DNA of 64,000 nt, taken from JBMNGO01 sp050949885 (GTDB lineage Bacteria > Bacillota > Syntrophomonadia > Syntrophomonadales > Syntrophomonadaceae). The notes beneath the pieces were generated by a model. The model searched no databases and was not told the DNA's origin. It saw nothing but the letters and a program-made list of their open reading frames with translations. Shown piece after piece: positions 8,084-17,412 of this stretch. The stretch is from NCBI GenBank assembly GCA_050949885.1, contig JBMNGO010000002.1, positions 186,001 to 250,000 on the forward strand. The letters are read 5' to 3'. Both the position numbers and the translations under genes were made by a program. Every line of letters starts with the position of its first letter. Position 1 is the stretch's first letter.

Positions 8084-9631
8084 ATGCGCTATTTAAAAAA
8101 TAAAAATCCCGATGACAAAATAGTGTATGAAGAGATATCCAAGAATCTTGCGGTAAACCAGGAGCGTCTAAGCTTTCTTCTTGATTCCTGCTCAGATGTG
8201 GTTTTGAAAGAATTCATTTTTGGACGCAATCCAGGCACCAACTGCCTTCTCCTCTATTTCGACGGGCTGGTTAACCGTCAGGAAGTGGAGGATAATATTC
8301 TGCGCCCCATGCTTCTAGAGATCAATATGATGGAAGATAACGCACCAGATACTTCTGACCCGACCGCTTTAGTGAGTAAGGTGCAAAAGCAGATCCTGGC
8401 CATGGCCGAAACCAAGACCCTTACCACCTTGCAGGAGGTTTGCTACCATATTAGTTGTGGTGATACGGTGCTGCTTATGGATGGAGTTGACCAGGGCATT
8501 GCAACAGGAACCAGATCCTGGCAGTCCCGTTCTATCGAAACCCCTGAAAATGAAGCGGTTATACAGGGTCCCAAAGAAGGTTTCGCTGAAACCCTGCGCT
8601 TTAATACGGCTTTATTGCGAAGAAGATTGAGATCAGCAAATTTCAAAATAGAAAGCTTCAAAATAGGCCGGATAACCAAAACTGATGTAATCCTCGGTTA
8701 TATTAAGGATATAGCCTCAGAAGACCTGATTAAAGAGGTAAGAACCCGCCTTTCCAAAATTGATATTGACGGAATCCTTGATACCGGATATCTGGAAGAG
8801 TTCATTGCAGATGCCAGGTATTCGGTTTTTTCCCAGGTGGAATACACAGAAAAACCTGACCGGGTTTGCGGCCATCTCCTGGATGGAAGGGTATGCCTGA
8901 TGGTTGATGGCTCCCCCATGGCTCTGATTATTCCTACATCTTTTCCTCAGTTCTTAATATCCGGTGAGGATTATTACCAGCGCTTTATTCCCTCCTCCCT
9001 CTTTAGAATTATGCGATTTGTGGCCTTTGGCATTGCTTTGCTGCTGCCGTCTCTCTATGTAGCCCTAATAACCTATCATCAGGAAATGATTCCGTCGTCA
9101 TTATATTTGACCATTGCCGCCAGCCGGGAAGGGGTCCCCTTTCCCGCCCTGGTAGAGGCTTTTATTTTGGAGTTGACTTTTGAGCTGCTGCGGGAAGCCG
9201 GCTTGAGACTGCCTAGGGCCATAGGACCAGCGGTTAGCATCGTGGGAGCCTTAATAATTGGTGATGCAGCGGTACAAGCAGGTTTGGTTTCCACCCCCAT
9301 GGTAGTGGTTATAGCTTTTACCGGTATTGCATCCTTTGTTAATGCCTCCTATAATGCCGGGACCATAATCCGCATCTTACGCTTCGGCATATTATTATTA
9401 GCCGGCACTTTGGGTTTTTTCGGCATAATTGTAGGCTTGCTGTTCATTTTTATAAGAATGGCTTCTTTAAGCTCTTTTGGTCAACCCTATCTGGCTCCTT
9501 TAGCACCCTTTAACCGGGCACAAGTATCGGATGTGCTGATCCGCCGTCCCTGGTATACCAACTACTTTCGTCCCTACCGGGATGGGATGAAAAACCAGCA
9601 AAGGCAGGGTAATAAAGGAGATGGGAGCTAA
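8084..9631 (+). CDS. Spore germination receptor A subunit (GerAA family)
   Basis: The 515-residue protein has a hydrophilic N-terminal region of about 300 residues (two soluble subdomains) and then five or so membrane segments. Family signatures are visible: IASEDLIKEVRTRLSKIDID and ILDTGYLEEFI in the soluble part, REGVPFPALVEAFILEL and PRAIGPAVSIVGALIIGDAAV in the membrane part. The A subunit forms the germinant-gated channel core of the receptor. It is the only A subunit in the operon. ATG at 8084 follows AGGGTGG; the next gene starts 2 nt after its stop. Confidence 0.95.
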   Translation: MRYLKNKNPDDKIVYEEISKNLAVNQERLSFLLDSCSDVVLKEFIFGRNPGTNCLLLYFDGLVNRQEVEDNILRPMLLEINMMEDNAPDTSDPTALVSKVQKQILAMAETKTLTTLQEVCYHISCGDTVLLMDGVDQGIATGTRSWQSRSIETPENEAVIQGPKEGFAETLRFNTALLRRRLRSANFKIESFKIGRITKTDVILGYIKDIASEDLIKEVRTRLSKIDIDGILDTGYLEEFIADARYSVFSQVEYTEKPDRVCGHLLDGRVCLMVDGSPMALIIPTSFPQFLISGEDYYQRFIPSSLFRIMRFVAFGIALLLPSLYVALITYHQEMIPSSLYLTIAASREGVPFPALVEAFILELTFELLREAGLRLPRAIGPAVSIVGALIIGDAAVQAGLVSTPMVVVIAFTGIASFVNASYNAGTIIRILRFGILLLAGTLGFFGIIVGLLFIFIRMASLSSFGQPYLAPLAPFNRAQVSDVLIRRPWYTNYFRPYRDGMKNQQRQGNKGDGS

Positions 9632-9632
9632 T

Positions 9633-10781
9633 ATGCCCAGAAATTTATCCATCCTCTTATGCATCATTTTGTTCATTGGCACTGGCTGTTATGGCCGTAC
9701 CGAAGTAAATGATACGGTTGTAGCCATGGGCCGAGGGCTGGATATCGAAGGGGAAAATTGCGTCTACTCAGCCCAGTTGGCCCTGCCCAAACCCCGGGAA
9801 GGCTCCTTAACCGGCCCTCAATATATTGTAGCAACAGAAAAAGCCTCTGGCTTTGCCGAGGCAGCCAGACGGTTATTCTTGTTCCTGCCCCGGCAGCCTA
9901 TCTGGGCCATGGCCAATACTATAGTTCTGGGGGAAAAAATGGTTCGCCAGGGACCTGAAATTTACATGGATTTTCTTATGCGCAACCGCAACACCCACCC
10001 AAATTCCTTCTTGTTCGTAGCTATCGGTGCATCACCTGAGGAAATACTAAAAACAGCGGTGCCCACGGAAAATTATTCGGCCCTGGGTTTGGAGAAAATC
10101 ATACAACGGCAGGAGAATTCTATCGGAATTTACATACCTGTAACCGGAGTTATATTTGCCAACCGGATGTCAACAGAAGGAATAGAGCCTTTTGTTCCGC
10201 AGATTAGATTAATGAAGGGTGAAGATCAAGAAAAGCTGATTCTTGACGGAACTGCCATCTTTAGAGAAGGGAGAATGGTAGGCTCATTAAATGAGCAGGA
10301 AAGTCGTGGCTTGCGTTTTTTACAGACCGGCATGATTTCCGGAGGGTTATTCGCGGTTGATGAACCCGGGAACAGTAATACCGGCAACCAAATTACTTTG
10401 GAACTTATCCGCTCCCAATCCACAATAAAACCGAGTTTAGATGGCAACCGGATAAAAATGCAGATCCAGGTGGAAGCTGAAGGAAATTATTATGAACAAA
10501 ACAGCAGCGATAATATTTTCTCCATCGAAAATGTCCCTGCTATCGAGGCCCAAGCCAACCAGGCTATTAAACACTATATTATGGCCTGTATCACCAAGTG
10601 CCAGGAATTGGAGAGCGATGTTTTGGGCTGGGGAACCTTAATCAATTTTAAATATCCAAAAGAGTGGGAAACCCTGAAAGCCAGCTGGCCCCAATACTTT
10701 TCTCGTATGGAATTTGAAGTATCGGTCAACTACAAGCTCCGGCGGGGTTATCTCCTGGATGGTTCCTTTAAGTTTAATTAA
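9633..10781 (+). CDS. Spore germination receptor C subunit, lipoprotein (GerAC family), first copy
   Basis: This 382-residue protein starts with a lipoprotein signal peptide and lipobox IGTGC, so it should be anchored on the outer face of the spore inner membrane. GerAC-family features follow: TEVNDTVVAMGRGLDIEG, GSLNEQESRGLRFLQTG and the C-terminal ILGWG-like segment near WGTLINFKYPKEWETLK. I set the start at ATG 9633 (GGGAG 5 nt upstream), because the ATG at 9621 overlaps the AAAGGAG sequence. It lies directly behind gerA. Confidence 0.93.
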   Translation: MPRNLSILLCIILFIGTGCYGRTEVNDTVVAMGRGLDIEGENCVYSAQLALPKPREGSLTGPQYIVATEKASGFAEAARRLFLFLPRQPIWAMANTIVLGEKMVRQGPEIYMDFLMRNRNTHPNSFLFVAIGASPEEILKTAVPTENYSALGLEKIIQRQENSIGIYIPVTGVIFANRMSTEGIEPFVPQIRLMKGEDQEKLILDGTAIFREGRMVGSLNEQESRGLRFLQTGMISGGLFAVDEPGNSNTGNQITLELIRSQSTIKPSLDGNRIKMQIQVEAEGNYYEQNSSDNIFSIENVPAIEAQANQAIKHYIMACITKCQELESDVLGWGTLINFKYPKEWETLKASWPQYFSRMEFEVSVNYKLRRGYLLDGSFKFN

Positions 10782-10806
10782 TGAAATGAGTTAGGAGGTG
10801 ATTGTC

Positions 10807-11010
10807 TTGGTTGTTCTTTTTGCCGTTTTGGTCATATTTGTTATTCTACTGGAAGTACCGTCTTTGCTTAGGGAAAAGAGTTATAAAGAATTGGTGGTTT
10901 TCTCCGTTTTTTTACTGTTAGGAGTCTACCTGGGCATGGTTCAATTGTATGACTGGCCATTTTATAATCCCATCCCGGAATGGGCCGCTATGATGGAAGA
11001 GAGTAAATAA
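10807..11010 (+). CDS. Small two-helix membrane protein of the ger operon, D-subunit-like
   Basis: A 67-residue protein with two hydrophobic helices (residues about 1-17 and 29-46) joined by a charged loop (EVPSLLREKSYKE), and a short polar tail. Small two-helix 'D subunit' proteins of this size accompany some germinant receptor operons in Bacillus and modulate receptor function. Assignment here rests on size, topology and context, not on recognised sequence identity. TTG at 10807 is the likely start, with AGGAGG 8 nt upstream; a GTG at 10798 overlaps that site. Confidence 0.7.
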   Translation: MVVLFAVLVIFVILLEVPSLLREKSYKELVVFSVFLLLGVYLGMVQLYDWPFYNPIPEWAAMMEESK

Positions 11011-11036
11011 ATAGTTCGGGGGAAGAAGGGAAGCTA

Positions 11037-12131
11037 TTGCCATCTTTAAGCAATCTGCAAATATTCATTCTGCTTTTCGTAACAATTACTCCTTTTACAT
11101 ATATTTTTTCTCCCCGGGTCCTGGCCCAGTTGGCCGGTCCCGATAGCTGGCTGGCGGTTTTTCTTCTGGTTATTCCCGGGTCTATTATAATCAAGGTTTA
11201 CACCTTTCTCATTAATAACAGCCATAGGCCTTTTCCAGGCATGCTTAAGGAGCATCTAGGATCCCTGGCCGGTGGCGTTTTAGGTTTTACTTATGCTTTG
11301 GTTTTCCTCCTGTTATCAGTCACAATTCTGAGATTTTTTGTCAGTTTTGTCCAAAGTGTCATCCTTCCCGGGCTTCCCATAAGTCTCCTGGTATTTATAA
11401 TGCTGTTGCCGGGTATTCTAGTTATTTACTCAGGGTGGGAAGTATTGGCCCGCGTGGGTGAAATTGTTTTTTTGTTTGGTTTTCCTTTGGCTTCGCTGAT
11501 ACTCTTATTAGCGGCCGGGCAGGACATTGAGATAAGACATCTCCTGCCCTTATTAGCTTCCCCAGCCGAAGATCTGGGGGCAGCCTCTTTACAATTATTG
11601 TGGGTTTGGGGCAGCATCATGGTAGTGCTGTTTTTAGCATTTTGTTCCAATGACCCCCCAGGCATCCCTGGAATCCTGTATAAGCTATTATTTGTATTTA
11701 CCTTGTTCACGGTTATTACTCAGGTAGTATGCCTTGTAAACCTGGGAGTACCTCTGGCCACCCAGCTTTCTTTCCCGGTATTCTCTATGACCAGAGCGGT
11801 TTCCATATTAGACTTCATTCGAAATATTGAAGCCGTATTGATAACCATTCATATTGCAGGGATTTTTATCCCGGTCACATTAAACTGGTTAATGGCCTTG
11901 TTAATCCTTAAAGATGTATTGGGGCTGCAAGATTACCGCTTCCTAGCGGCCCCCAGCGCGCTGCTGATAGGTTTTTTATCAATTCTTATCAGTCCTAATA
12001 TACTAATCCTGTTTGTTATGCTGGAAAAGATAGTTCCCCTTTTATTTAGTTTCTTTTATATTGTCATCCCTATTTTCCTGGCCTTATTTCTTTATGGAAA
12101 AAAAACTGTCGCCCATTATAAAAACCAGTAA
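11037..12131 (+). CDS. Spore germination receptor B subunit (GerAB family), second copy
   Basis: This 364-residue polytopic protein is a paralogue of the B subunit at 6886. It has the same start (LSNLQIFILLFVTITPFTYIF), the same RPFPGMLKEHLG loop near residue 65 and the same FVSFVQSVILPGLPI segment. Two different B subunits in one operon with one A subunit suggest that two receptors, or one with alternative ligand specificity, are assembled. Start is TTG at 11037 behind GAAGGGA. It ends 16 nt before the second C subunit. Confidence 0.92.
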   Translation: MPSLSNLQIFILLFVTITPFTYIFSPRVLAQLAGPDSWLAVFLLVIPGSIIIKVYTFLINNSHRPFPGMLKEHLGSLAGGVLGFTYALVFLLLSVTILRFFVSFVQSVILPGLPISLLVFIMLLPGILVIYSGWEVLARVGEIVFLFGFPLASLILLLAAGQDIEIRHLLPLLASPAEDLGAASLQLLWVWGSIMVVLFLAFCSNDPPGIPGILYKLLFVFTLFTVITQVVCLVNLGVPLATQLSFPVFSMTRAVSILDFIRNIEAVLITIHIAGIFIPVTLNWLMALLILKDVLGLQDYRFLAAPSALLIGFLSILISPNILILFVMLEKIVPLLFSFFYIVIPIFLALFLYGKKTVAHYKNQ

Positions 12132-12147
12132 AAATGGAGGATACGCT

Positions 12148-13296
12148 TTGTTACAAAAAGTATTGAGTATTCTTTTTATTTTATCTTTATCTTTTCTATC
12201 CGGCTGTTATAATCGGCTGGACGTTGAAGATACAATTTATGTTAGCGGACACGGTTTTGATTTTGCTGATGGCAGCTATGTTTATTCAGCCCAGCTGGCT
12301 CTCTCCCAGTCTCTGAAGACTTCCCCATCAACAGATCCTATTCCCCTGGTTTTGTCAGAAAAAGGGGAAGGGTTATCAATTGCTGCGCGCAGGCTGATGC
12401 TAAGTCTGCCCCGCCAGCCTTTATGGTCACTGGCGGATATAATAATAATCAGCGAAAACCTGGCCCGGCAGGATACAGGCCAATTTGTGGATTTGCTGTT
12501 CCGTAACCCTAATTTTCGCATTAATACCATGCTTTTTTTGGCTCACGGCTCCACCCCCGAGGAAATACTAAAAATTACCCTGCCATCAGCCAATCTTTCC
12601 GCCAGCGGTCTGGAAAGAGTGATTTCCAATCAGGAGGCACAAGCAGGTATGTATCTGCCCGTTTCTACGAAGGAATTCATTTATAGATCAGCCGCAGCAG
12701 GCATTGAACCGGTTATTCCACAAGTAGCCATTAAAACCGCTGGGGAAGGCCAGACGATAACCCTGCAGGGTTTGGCGGTAATTAAAGGACAAAAAATGGT
12801 AGGGTCTCTTAATGAACAGGAGAGCCAAGGATATCGTTTGTTAAGTCCAGGTATTAATCATGGCGGGTTGATTAGTGTTAAAGACCCCAACAATTCCGCC
12901 GGCAGTACAGGTGGCCATGGCCGGTTGTTCCTGGAATTGTCTAATATATTGACAACCACTAAACCGGTTTTTAAAGATAATAAACCCATAATAACCATTA
13001 AGGTGACAGCTGAAGGCAATTTATTTGAAGAGATCCCCGAGGAACTCCAGTCAAGCCGCAACATCCCTCTGCTGGAAAAAGAGGCCGCCCTAGTACTTAA
13101 AAAGGATATTGAAGCTTGTATTAAGAAGGCCAAAGACCTAAAAAGCGACATTCTAGGTTGGGGATTGGAAATCTCCCGATATTATCCCCAGGAATGGCAA
13201 TACCTGCAGGAAAACTGGAATGAACAATTTCCTTTAGTGGAATATGAACTGGAATTAGAATATAAGCTCAGGCATTTATATTCTTTGCATAATTAA
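12148..13296 (+). CDS. Spore germination receptor C subunit, lipoprotein (GerAC family), second copy
   Basis: The 382-residue lipoprotein has the signal peptide LQKVLSILFILSLSFLSGC with Cys19 as the lipidated residue. It is a paralogue of the first C subunit and has the same length (shared NRxDVEDT, GSLNEQESQG and WGLEISRYYPQEWQ elements). The start is TTG at 12148 with GGAGG 8 nt upstream. A longer frame reaching back to 12061 overlaps the preceding gene and lacks a signal peptide at its N-terminus. Its stop lies only 2 nt from the stop of mfd on the other strand. Confidence 0.92.
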   Translation: MLQKVLSILFILSLSFLSGCYNRLDVEDTIYVSGHGFDFADGSYVYSAQLALSQSLKTSPSTDPIPLVLSEKGEGLSIAARRLMLSLPRQPLWSLADIIIISENLARQDTGQFVDLLFRNPNFRINTMLFLAHGSTPEEILKITLPSANLSASGLERVISNQEAQAGMYLPVSTKEFIYRSAAAGIEPVIPQVAIKTAGEGQTITLQGLAVIKGQKMVGSLNEQESQGYRLLSPGINHGGLISVKDPNNSAGSTGGHGRLFLELSNILTTTKPVFKDNKPIITIKVTAEGNLFEEIPEELQSSRNIPLLEKEAALVLKKDIEACIKKAKDLKSDILGWGLEISRYYPQEWQYLQENWNEQFPLVEYELELEYKLRHLYSLHN

Positions 13297-13298
13297 GC

Positions 13299-16200
13299 TC
13301 ATATATTTTCCAGCAATTCTTTCAGCCCGTCCAAAGATTTTATCTCATCCCCTGACAGCACGATGGTGTTTTCGTTTCTGATCCTTATTTTGTGACCTTG
13401 GGCTACCTGGGCAAAACCATCAGATATTTCACGGGATAGCTGAATTTCAATTTCCCGTCCTTTCCGGCGCAGGCTGCGTATTTCCTTTTGACTGGCCAGT
13501 ACACGCAGAGCAGCCAGCTGCAAAAAGTTTTCTACCGGCTGGGGAATAGGCCCAAATCTATCCAACAACTCGTTTCTAATATCATCTATGTCAGCTTCAT
13601 CCGTTGCCAGCAGTAACCGGCGGTAGGTCCTCATTTTGGCCCCGGCGTCGATAATATAAGTGTCAGGAATATAATAGTCCATGTCTATTTCCAACTGGGG
13701 CTGTAATTGGGCTCGAATCGTCACACCCCGGAATTTTGCTGTTTCCTGCTCCAAGAGGCGGCAATACATATCAAAGCCTACCGCTTGAATATGTCCATGC
13801 TGTTCAGCTCCCAGAATGTTTCCTGCCCCTCTTATCTCCAAATCCCGCAGGGCTATTTTCATTCCTGAACCCAGTTCATTGAATTCCCGGATAGCATTTA
13901 GTCGCTTCTGGGCATCTTCGGTAATAACGCGATCGGGACGATAAGTGAGGTAAGCGTATGCCATGCGGCTGGATCGTCCCACCCTGCCCCTCAGTTGGTA
14001 TAGCTGGGCTAATCCCATTTTATCCGCTTCGTCCACAATAATGGTATTAACATTGGGCAAATCCAAGCCTGATTCAATAATGGTAGTACAAATCAAAACC
14101 TGGAATTTACCATGCAAAAAATCCATCATTACCCGAGCCAAATCATCTTCTTTCATCTGGCCATGCCCAACCCCCAGGGATACGCCCGGCAGCAGCTTTT
14201 TCAGTTTTTCCTGCACCTCATAAATATCATGAATCCGGTTATGGACAAAAAATACCTGCCCATCTCTTTCAATCTCGTTTTTGATGGCTTCGGCAATTAT
14301 CTCTTCGTTATACTCCAAAACGTATGTTGTAATAGGATATCTTTGTGGAGGGGGTGTTTCGATTACGCTCAAATCCCTAAGACCGGTTAATGCCATATGC
14401 AGGCTGCGGGGAATGGGAGTAGCTGATAGGCTTATTACATCTACCAATTCCTTAATGGCTTTGATCTTTTCTTTCTGCGCTACTCCAAAACGATGTTCTT
14501 CATCAATAATCAATAATCCCAGATCCTTAAACCTTATATCCGGGGAAAGCAATCGGTGAGTACCTATGACAATGTCAATTACTCCCTTTTGTAAATCATG
14601 GATTATTTCTTTCTGCCTGGCGGGTGTCCGAAACCGACTTAGGACTTCGATGGTAGTGGGATATTCTTTAAACCGGGAAGAAAAATTGAGGTAGTGCTGT
14701 TCTGCCAGAACAGTGGTAGGAACTAAAATTGCCACCTGTTTACCATCCATAACCGCTTTGAAAGCAGCCCGCATGGCTACTTCAGTTTTGCCATAGCCCA
14801 CATCCCCGCAGATAAGCCTATCCATGGAGCGACTTTTTTCCATGTCTTTTTTTATATCATTAATTGCTTTTAATTGATCAGGGGTTTCACTATAAGGAAA
14901 ATCATCCTCAAATTGTCTCTGCCAGGGAGTATCAGCAGAAAAAGCATAACCCGGGCGGGCGTTGCGGCTGGCATACAAATATAATAAATCCTGGGCCATA
15001 TCCTTGACTGATTGGGCGACTCTCTTTTTTGTGTTTTCCCAGGCATTTCCTCCGAGTTTGCTCAACCGGGGCTCTTTTTCCCCCGAAGCGGTATATTTGA
15101 ATAACAAATCAAGTTTGTCAACTGGCAGGTAAAGCTTATCAGTTCCGGCATACTGTAAAAGAATATACTCCCTGGTAACACCTGCATTTTCAACTTTCGT
15201 TACTCCTTTAAATATGCCAATTCCATAGTTTTCATGAACTACATAATCTCCAATCTTTAAATCCTCAACCAGCAGCCGTTCTTCTTTCCGGTGGGCTCTT
15301 CTCCGGGTTTTGTTTCCAGCAGTCCTCCTTCCCCCCCAGATATCCCGTTCGGATATAATAACCAGCTCCAAGGATTGACTCAAAAAACCTCTTTCCACTT
15401 CATATTCCACAAACTGAGCCCCGGTAATACCATGTTCAGTCAAGTCCCGGCTTAGATTGTCCCGGGCCATCTTATTCAGGATGGCCAGATAAATGGTATA
15501 ACCTTTGGTCGACCAATCTCTAAGCCTCAAGAATAATGCTTCATAATCATTAAAAAACGGCTCCATTTCTCTTTGAGAAATGTGCTCAAGTACTGCATAT
15601 TGTACTTGAGGGGTATTCCCTGGAAAAAAGGAATGATAAATGGCAGGAAAGCTGCTAATTCTCTTAACCAATTCTTCACGCTGGAGAAAGGCTAATTCTC
15701 TGATATCTTTTTTTTCTTTACGGGCTTCTTTTACAAATTCCTGATTTCTGCGGATATTTCGATCAAAGGATTTAAAAAAGTCCCGGGGTTCATCGATAAA
15801 TAACCCGGTTCCCGGTTCTAAATAATCGAAAAGAGTGCTTAAGAGTCCTTCCCCGAAAAGCTCATCAGCCGGGCTTAGACAAACCCGATCTTCCCTCTTT
15901 CCTGATCGCTGGCTGTCACTGTCAAACCAACGCAGGGAATCAATAGTATCTCCGAAAAATTCTATCCGGCAAGGTTTCTTATTATTAGGAGCAAAAACAT
16001 CAATAATGCCCCCCCGTACTGCAAATTCGCCGGGGCGAAATACTGTAGCTACCCTGGTAAATCCGCTCCGGACCAGGTTTTGGATTATTTTGGTCCTTTC
16101 GACTTCCATTCCCGTTTCCAGCAAGAGGTTTTTTTCCTGCATCTGGCCGGGGGAAAGCAGCAAATATAACAAAGATGCTGCAGTAGCTATAATAAATCCA

Positions 16201-16550
16201 CTGCGCCGGGGATGACACAGGCATTCCTGAAGCGTGAGAATTCTATCCGTTTCAACGGAAGTATAATTTTCTTTTAAAAAAACCAGATCCCGCCCTAAGA
16301 ACAAGAAAACCCGATCAGCTCCAACCATACCTTTGAGATCACGGGAAAAATCATAGGCTTTTTCTTCACCAGCCACCAGGCATAAGGTTTTTCCTTTATG
16401 ATTCCTAAAGACTTCGGCCAATAAAAGGCTCTTGGCACTCCCCGACAACCCTGTTATAACAGCATTTTGACCACCTACCAGGCATTTTATAATCCTGCCT
16501 ATCAGGTTTTGATTCAAGTCGGCCTTCCCCCCATGAGCAAAGGTGGACAC
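13299..16550 (-). CDS. mfd: Transcription-repair coupling factor Mfd
   Basis: A 1083-residue protein with the full Mfd order: a UvrB-like N-terminal module (GLSGSAKSLLLAEVF, vestigial nucleotide fold), the RNA polymerase interaction domain (LKIGDYVVHENYGIGIFKGV) and the RecG-like translocase. The translocase has Walker A GDVGYGKTE, the DEEH box and QLRGRVGRSSR motif VI. A C-terminal TRCF domain follows. Mfd removes RNA polymerase stalled at lesions and recruits UvrA. It lies downstream of pth and fin as in Bacillus and converges on the ger operon. Confidence 0.97.
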   Translation of the reverse strand: MSTFAHGGKADLNQNLIGRIIKCLVGGQNAVITGLSGSAKSLLLAEVFRNHKGKTLCLVAGEEKAYDFSRDLKGMVGADRVFLFLGRDLVFLKENYTSVETDRILTLQECLCHPRRSGFIIATAASLLYLLLSPGQMQEKNLLLETGMEVERTKIIQNLVRSGFTRVATVFRPGEFAVRGGIIDVFAPNNKKPCRIEFFGDTIDSLRWFDSDSQRSGKREDRVCLSPADELFGEGLLSTLFDYLEPGTGLFIDEPRDFFKSFDRNIRRNQEFVKEARKEKKDIRELAFLQREELVKRISSFPAIYHSFFPGNTPQVQYAVLEHISQREMEPFFNDYEALFLRLRDWSTKGYTIYLAILNKMARDNLSRDLTEHGITGAQFVEYEVERGFLSQSLELVIISERDIWGGRRTAGNKTRRRAHRKEERLLVEDLKIGDYVVHENYGIGIFKGVTKVENAGVTREYILLQYAGTDKLYLPVDKLDLLFKYTASGEKEPRLSKLGGNAWENTKKRVAQSVKDMAQDLLYLYASRNARPGYAFSADTPWQRQFEDDFPYSETPDQLKAINDIKKDMEKSRSMDRLICGDVGYGKTEVAMRAAFKAVMDGKQVAILVPTTVLAEQHYLNFSSRFKEYPTTIEVLSRFRTPARQKEIIHDLQKGVIDIVIGTHRLLSPDIRFKDLGLLIIDEEHRFGVAQKEKIKAIKELVDVISLSATPIPRSLHMALTGLRDLSVIETPPPQRYPITTYVLEYNEEIIAEAIKNEIERDGQVFFVHNRIHDIYEVQEKLKKLLPGVSLGVGHGQMKEDDLARVMMDFLHGKFQVLICTTIIESGLDLPNVNTIIVDEADKMGLAQLYQLRGRVGRSSRMAYAYLTYRPDRVITEDAQKRLNAIREFNELGSGMKIALRDLEIRGAGNILGAEQHGHIQAVGFDMYCRLLEQETAKFRGVTIRAQLQPQLEIDMDYYIPDTYIIDAGAKMRTYRRLLLATDEADIDDIRNELLDRFGPIPQPVENFLQLAALRVLASQKEIRSLRRKGREIEIQLSREISDGFAQVAQGHKIRIRNENTIVLSGDEIKSLDGLKELLENI

Positions 16551-16593
16551 CAGTAATGGCCCCCACTAATCTAAATTCCCCATATCTTAAATT

Positions 16594-16758
16594 TTAACTG
16601 TAAAAATGGCGATTGGTTACTCCCGGCGGTTCCTTTAACCCCATTTCCACAGCACAATCGTCACAAATTCCTTTCAGCTGCAGAGCCCCTTCCAGCCCAA
16701 GAGTTTCCGCTATACTGAAAATCTGCTCACAGTACTCGCATACATAATAAACCTTCAA
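16594..16758 (-). CDS. fin: Anti-sigma-F factor Fin (YabK family), short form
   Basis: The 54-residue protein has two CxxC pairs (Cys7/Cys10 in VYYVCEYC and Cys32/Cys35 in GICDDC) and ends in a His/Tyr-containing tail. This is the zinc-binding layout of Fin, which in Bacillus shuts off SigF when the forespore switches to SigG. Position between pth and mfd is exactly that of Bacillus fin (yabK). The start is TTG at 16758 with AGGAGAG about 8 nt upstream. It is shorter than the 76-residue Bacillus protein, so the assignment leans on synteny and the cysteine spacing. Confidence 0.68.
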   Translation of the reverse strand: MKVYYVCEYCEQIFSIAETLGLEGALQLKGICDDCAVEMGLKEPPGVTNRHFYS

Positions 16759-16823
16759 AAGGAACTCTCTCCTAAAAAAAAGGGTTTTTTGTATCTTGTC
16801 ATTATGAGCAGAAAAATATACGT

Positions 16824-17381
16824 TTATGCTTTATTATACGAATTCATAGCCAGGTCTATGCCATTTTTTATCCAGCACTCCAAGGCATCAACAGCCTTTT
16901 TAACCGCCTGGTCAATGGCTTCCTTTTCGGCAGAAGTAAAACGGCCCAGAACCCAATCAATAGCTTCATGTTCTGACCTGCCGATTCCGATTCTAGTCCG
17001 GGGGAATTCTTTGCTGCCTAATCTTTGGATAATGGACTGCATGCCTTTGTGTCCCCCGGATCCCCCACCCGGGCGAATTCTAAGGGTTCCCACCGGCAAA
17101 TCCATATCATCATAGATTACCATAAGATCCTTAAGATCTACTTTGTACCAGTCAACCAAAGGTTGTACTGCATTTCCACTACGGTTCATAAATGTCATCG
17201 GCTTAACCAGCAACACCTTTTCCTGCCCCATATTGGCATGTCCGATTAAAGCATCGAACCGGCTTTCTTGTCTGACTACGAGACAGCGAGAGGCCAACTC
17301 CTGTACAGCTTCAAACCCTACATTATGTCTGGTTGACTTGTATCTCGGGCCCGGGTTGCCAAGACCTACTACTATTTTCAT
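16824..17381 (-). CDS. pth: Peptidyl-tRNA hydrolase
   Basis: This 185-residue protein has the Pth core: GLGNPGPRYKSTRHNVGF with the catalytic His19 and substrate-binding Asn9, the TFMNRSG motif and MVIYDDMDLPVGTLRIR carrying the catalytic aspartate. The conserved GGSGGHKG loop and RIGIGR follow. It releases tRNA from peptidyl-tRNA that drops off ribosomes. The gene follows ctc and precedes fin and mfd, the standard Firmicute order. Confidence 0.97.
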   Translation of the reverse strand: MKIVVGLGNPGPRYKSTRHNVGFEAVQELASRCLVVRQESRFDALIGHANMGQEKVLLVKPMTFMNRSGNAVQPLVDWYKVDLKDLMVIYDDMDLPVGTLRIRPGGGSGGHKGMQSIIQRLGSKEFPRTRIGIGRSEHEAIDWVLGRFTSAEKEAIDQAVKKAVDALECWIKNGIDLAMNSYNKA

Positions 17382-17412
17382 TATCGCCTCACCCCGGGTT
17401 TAATCACCATTT

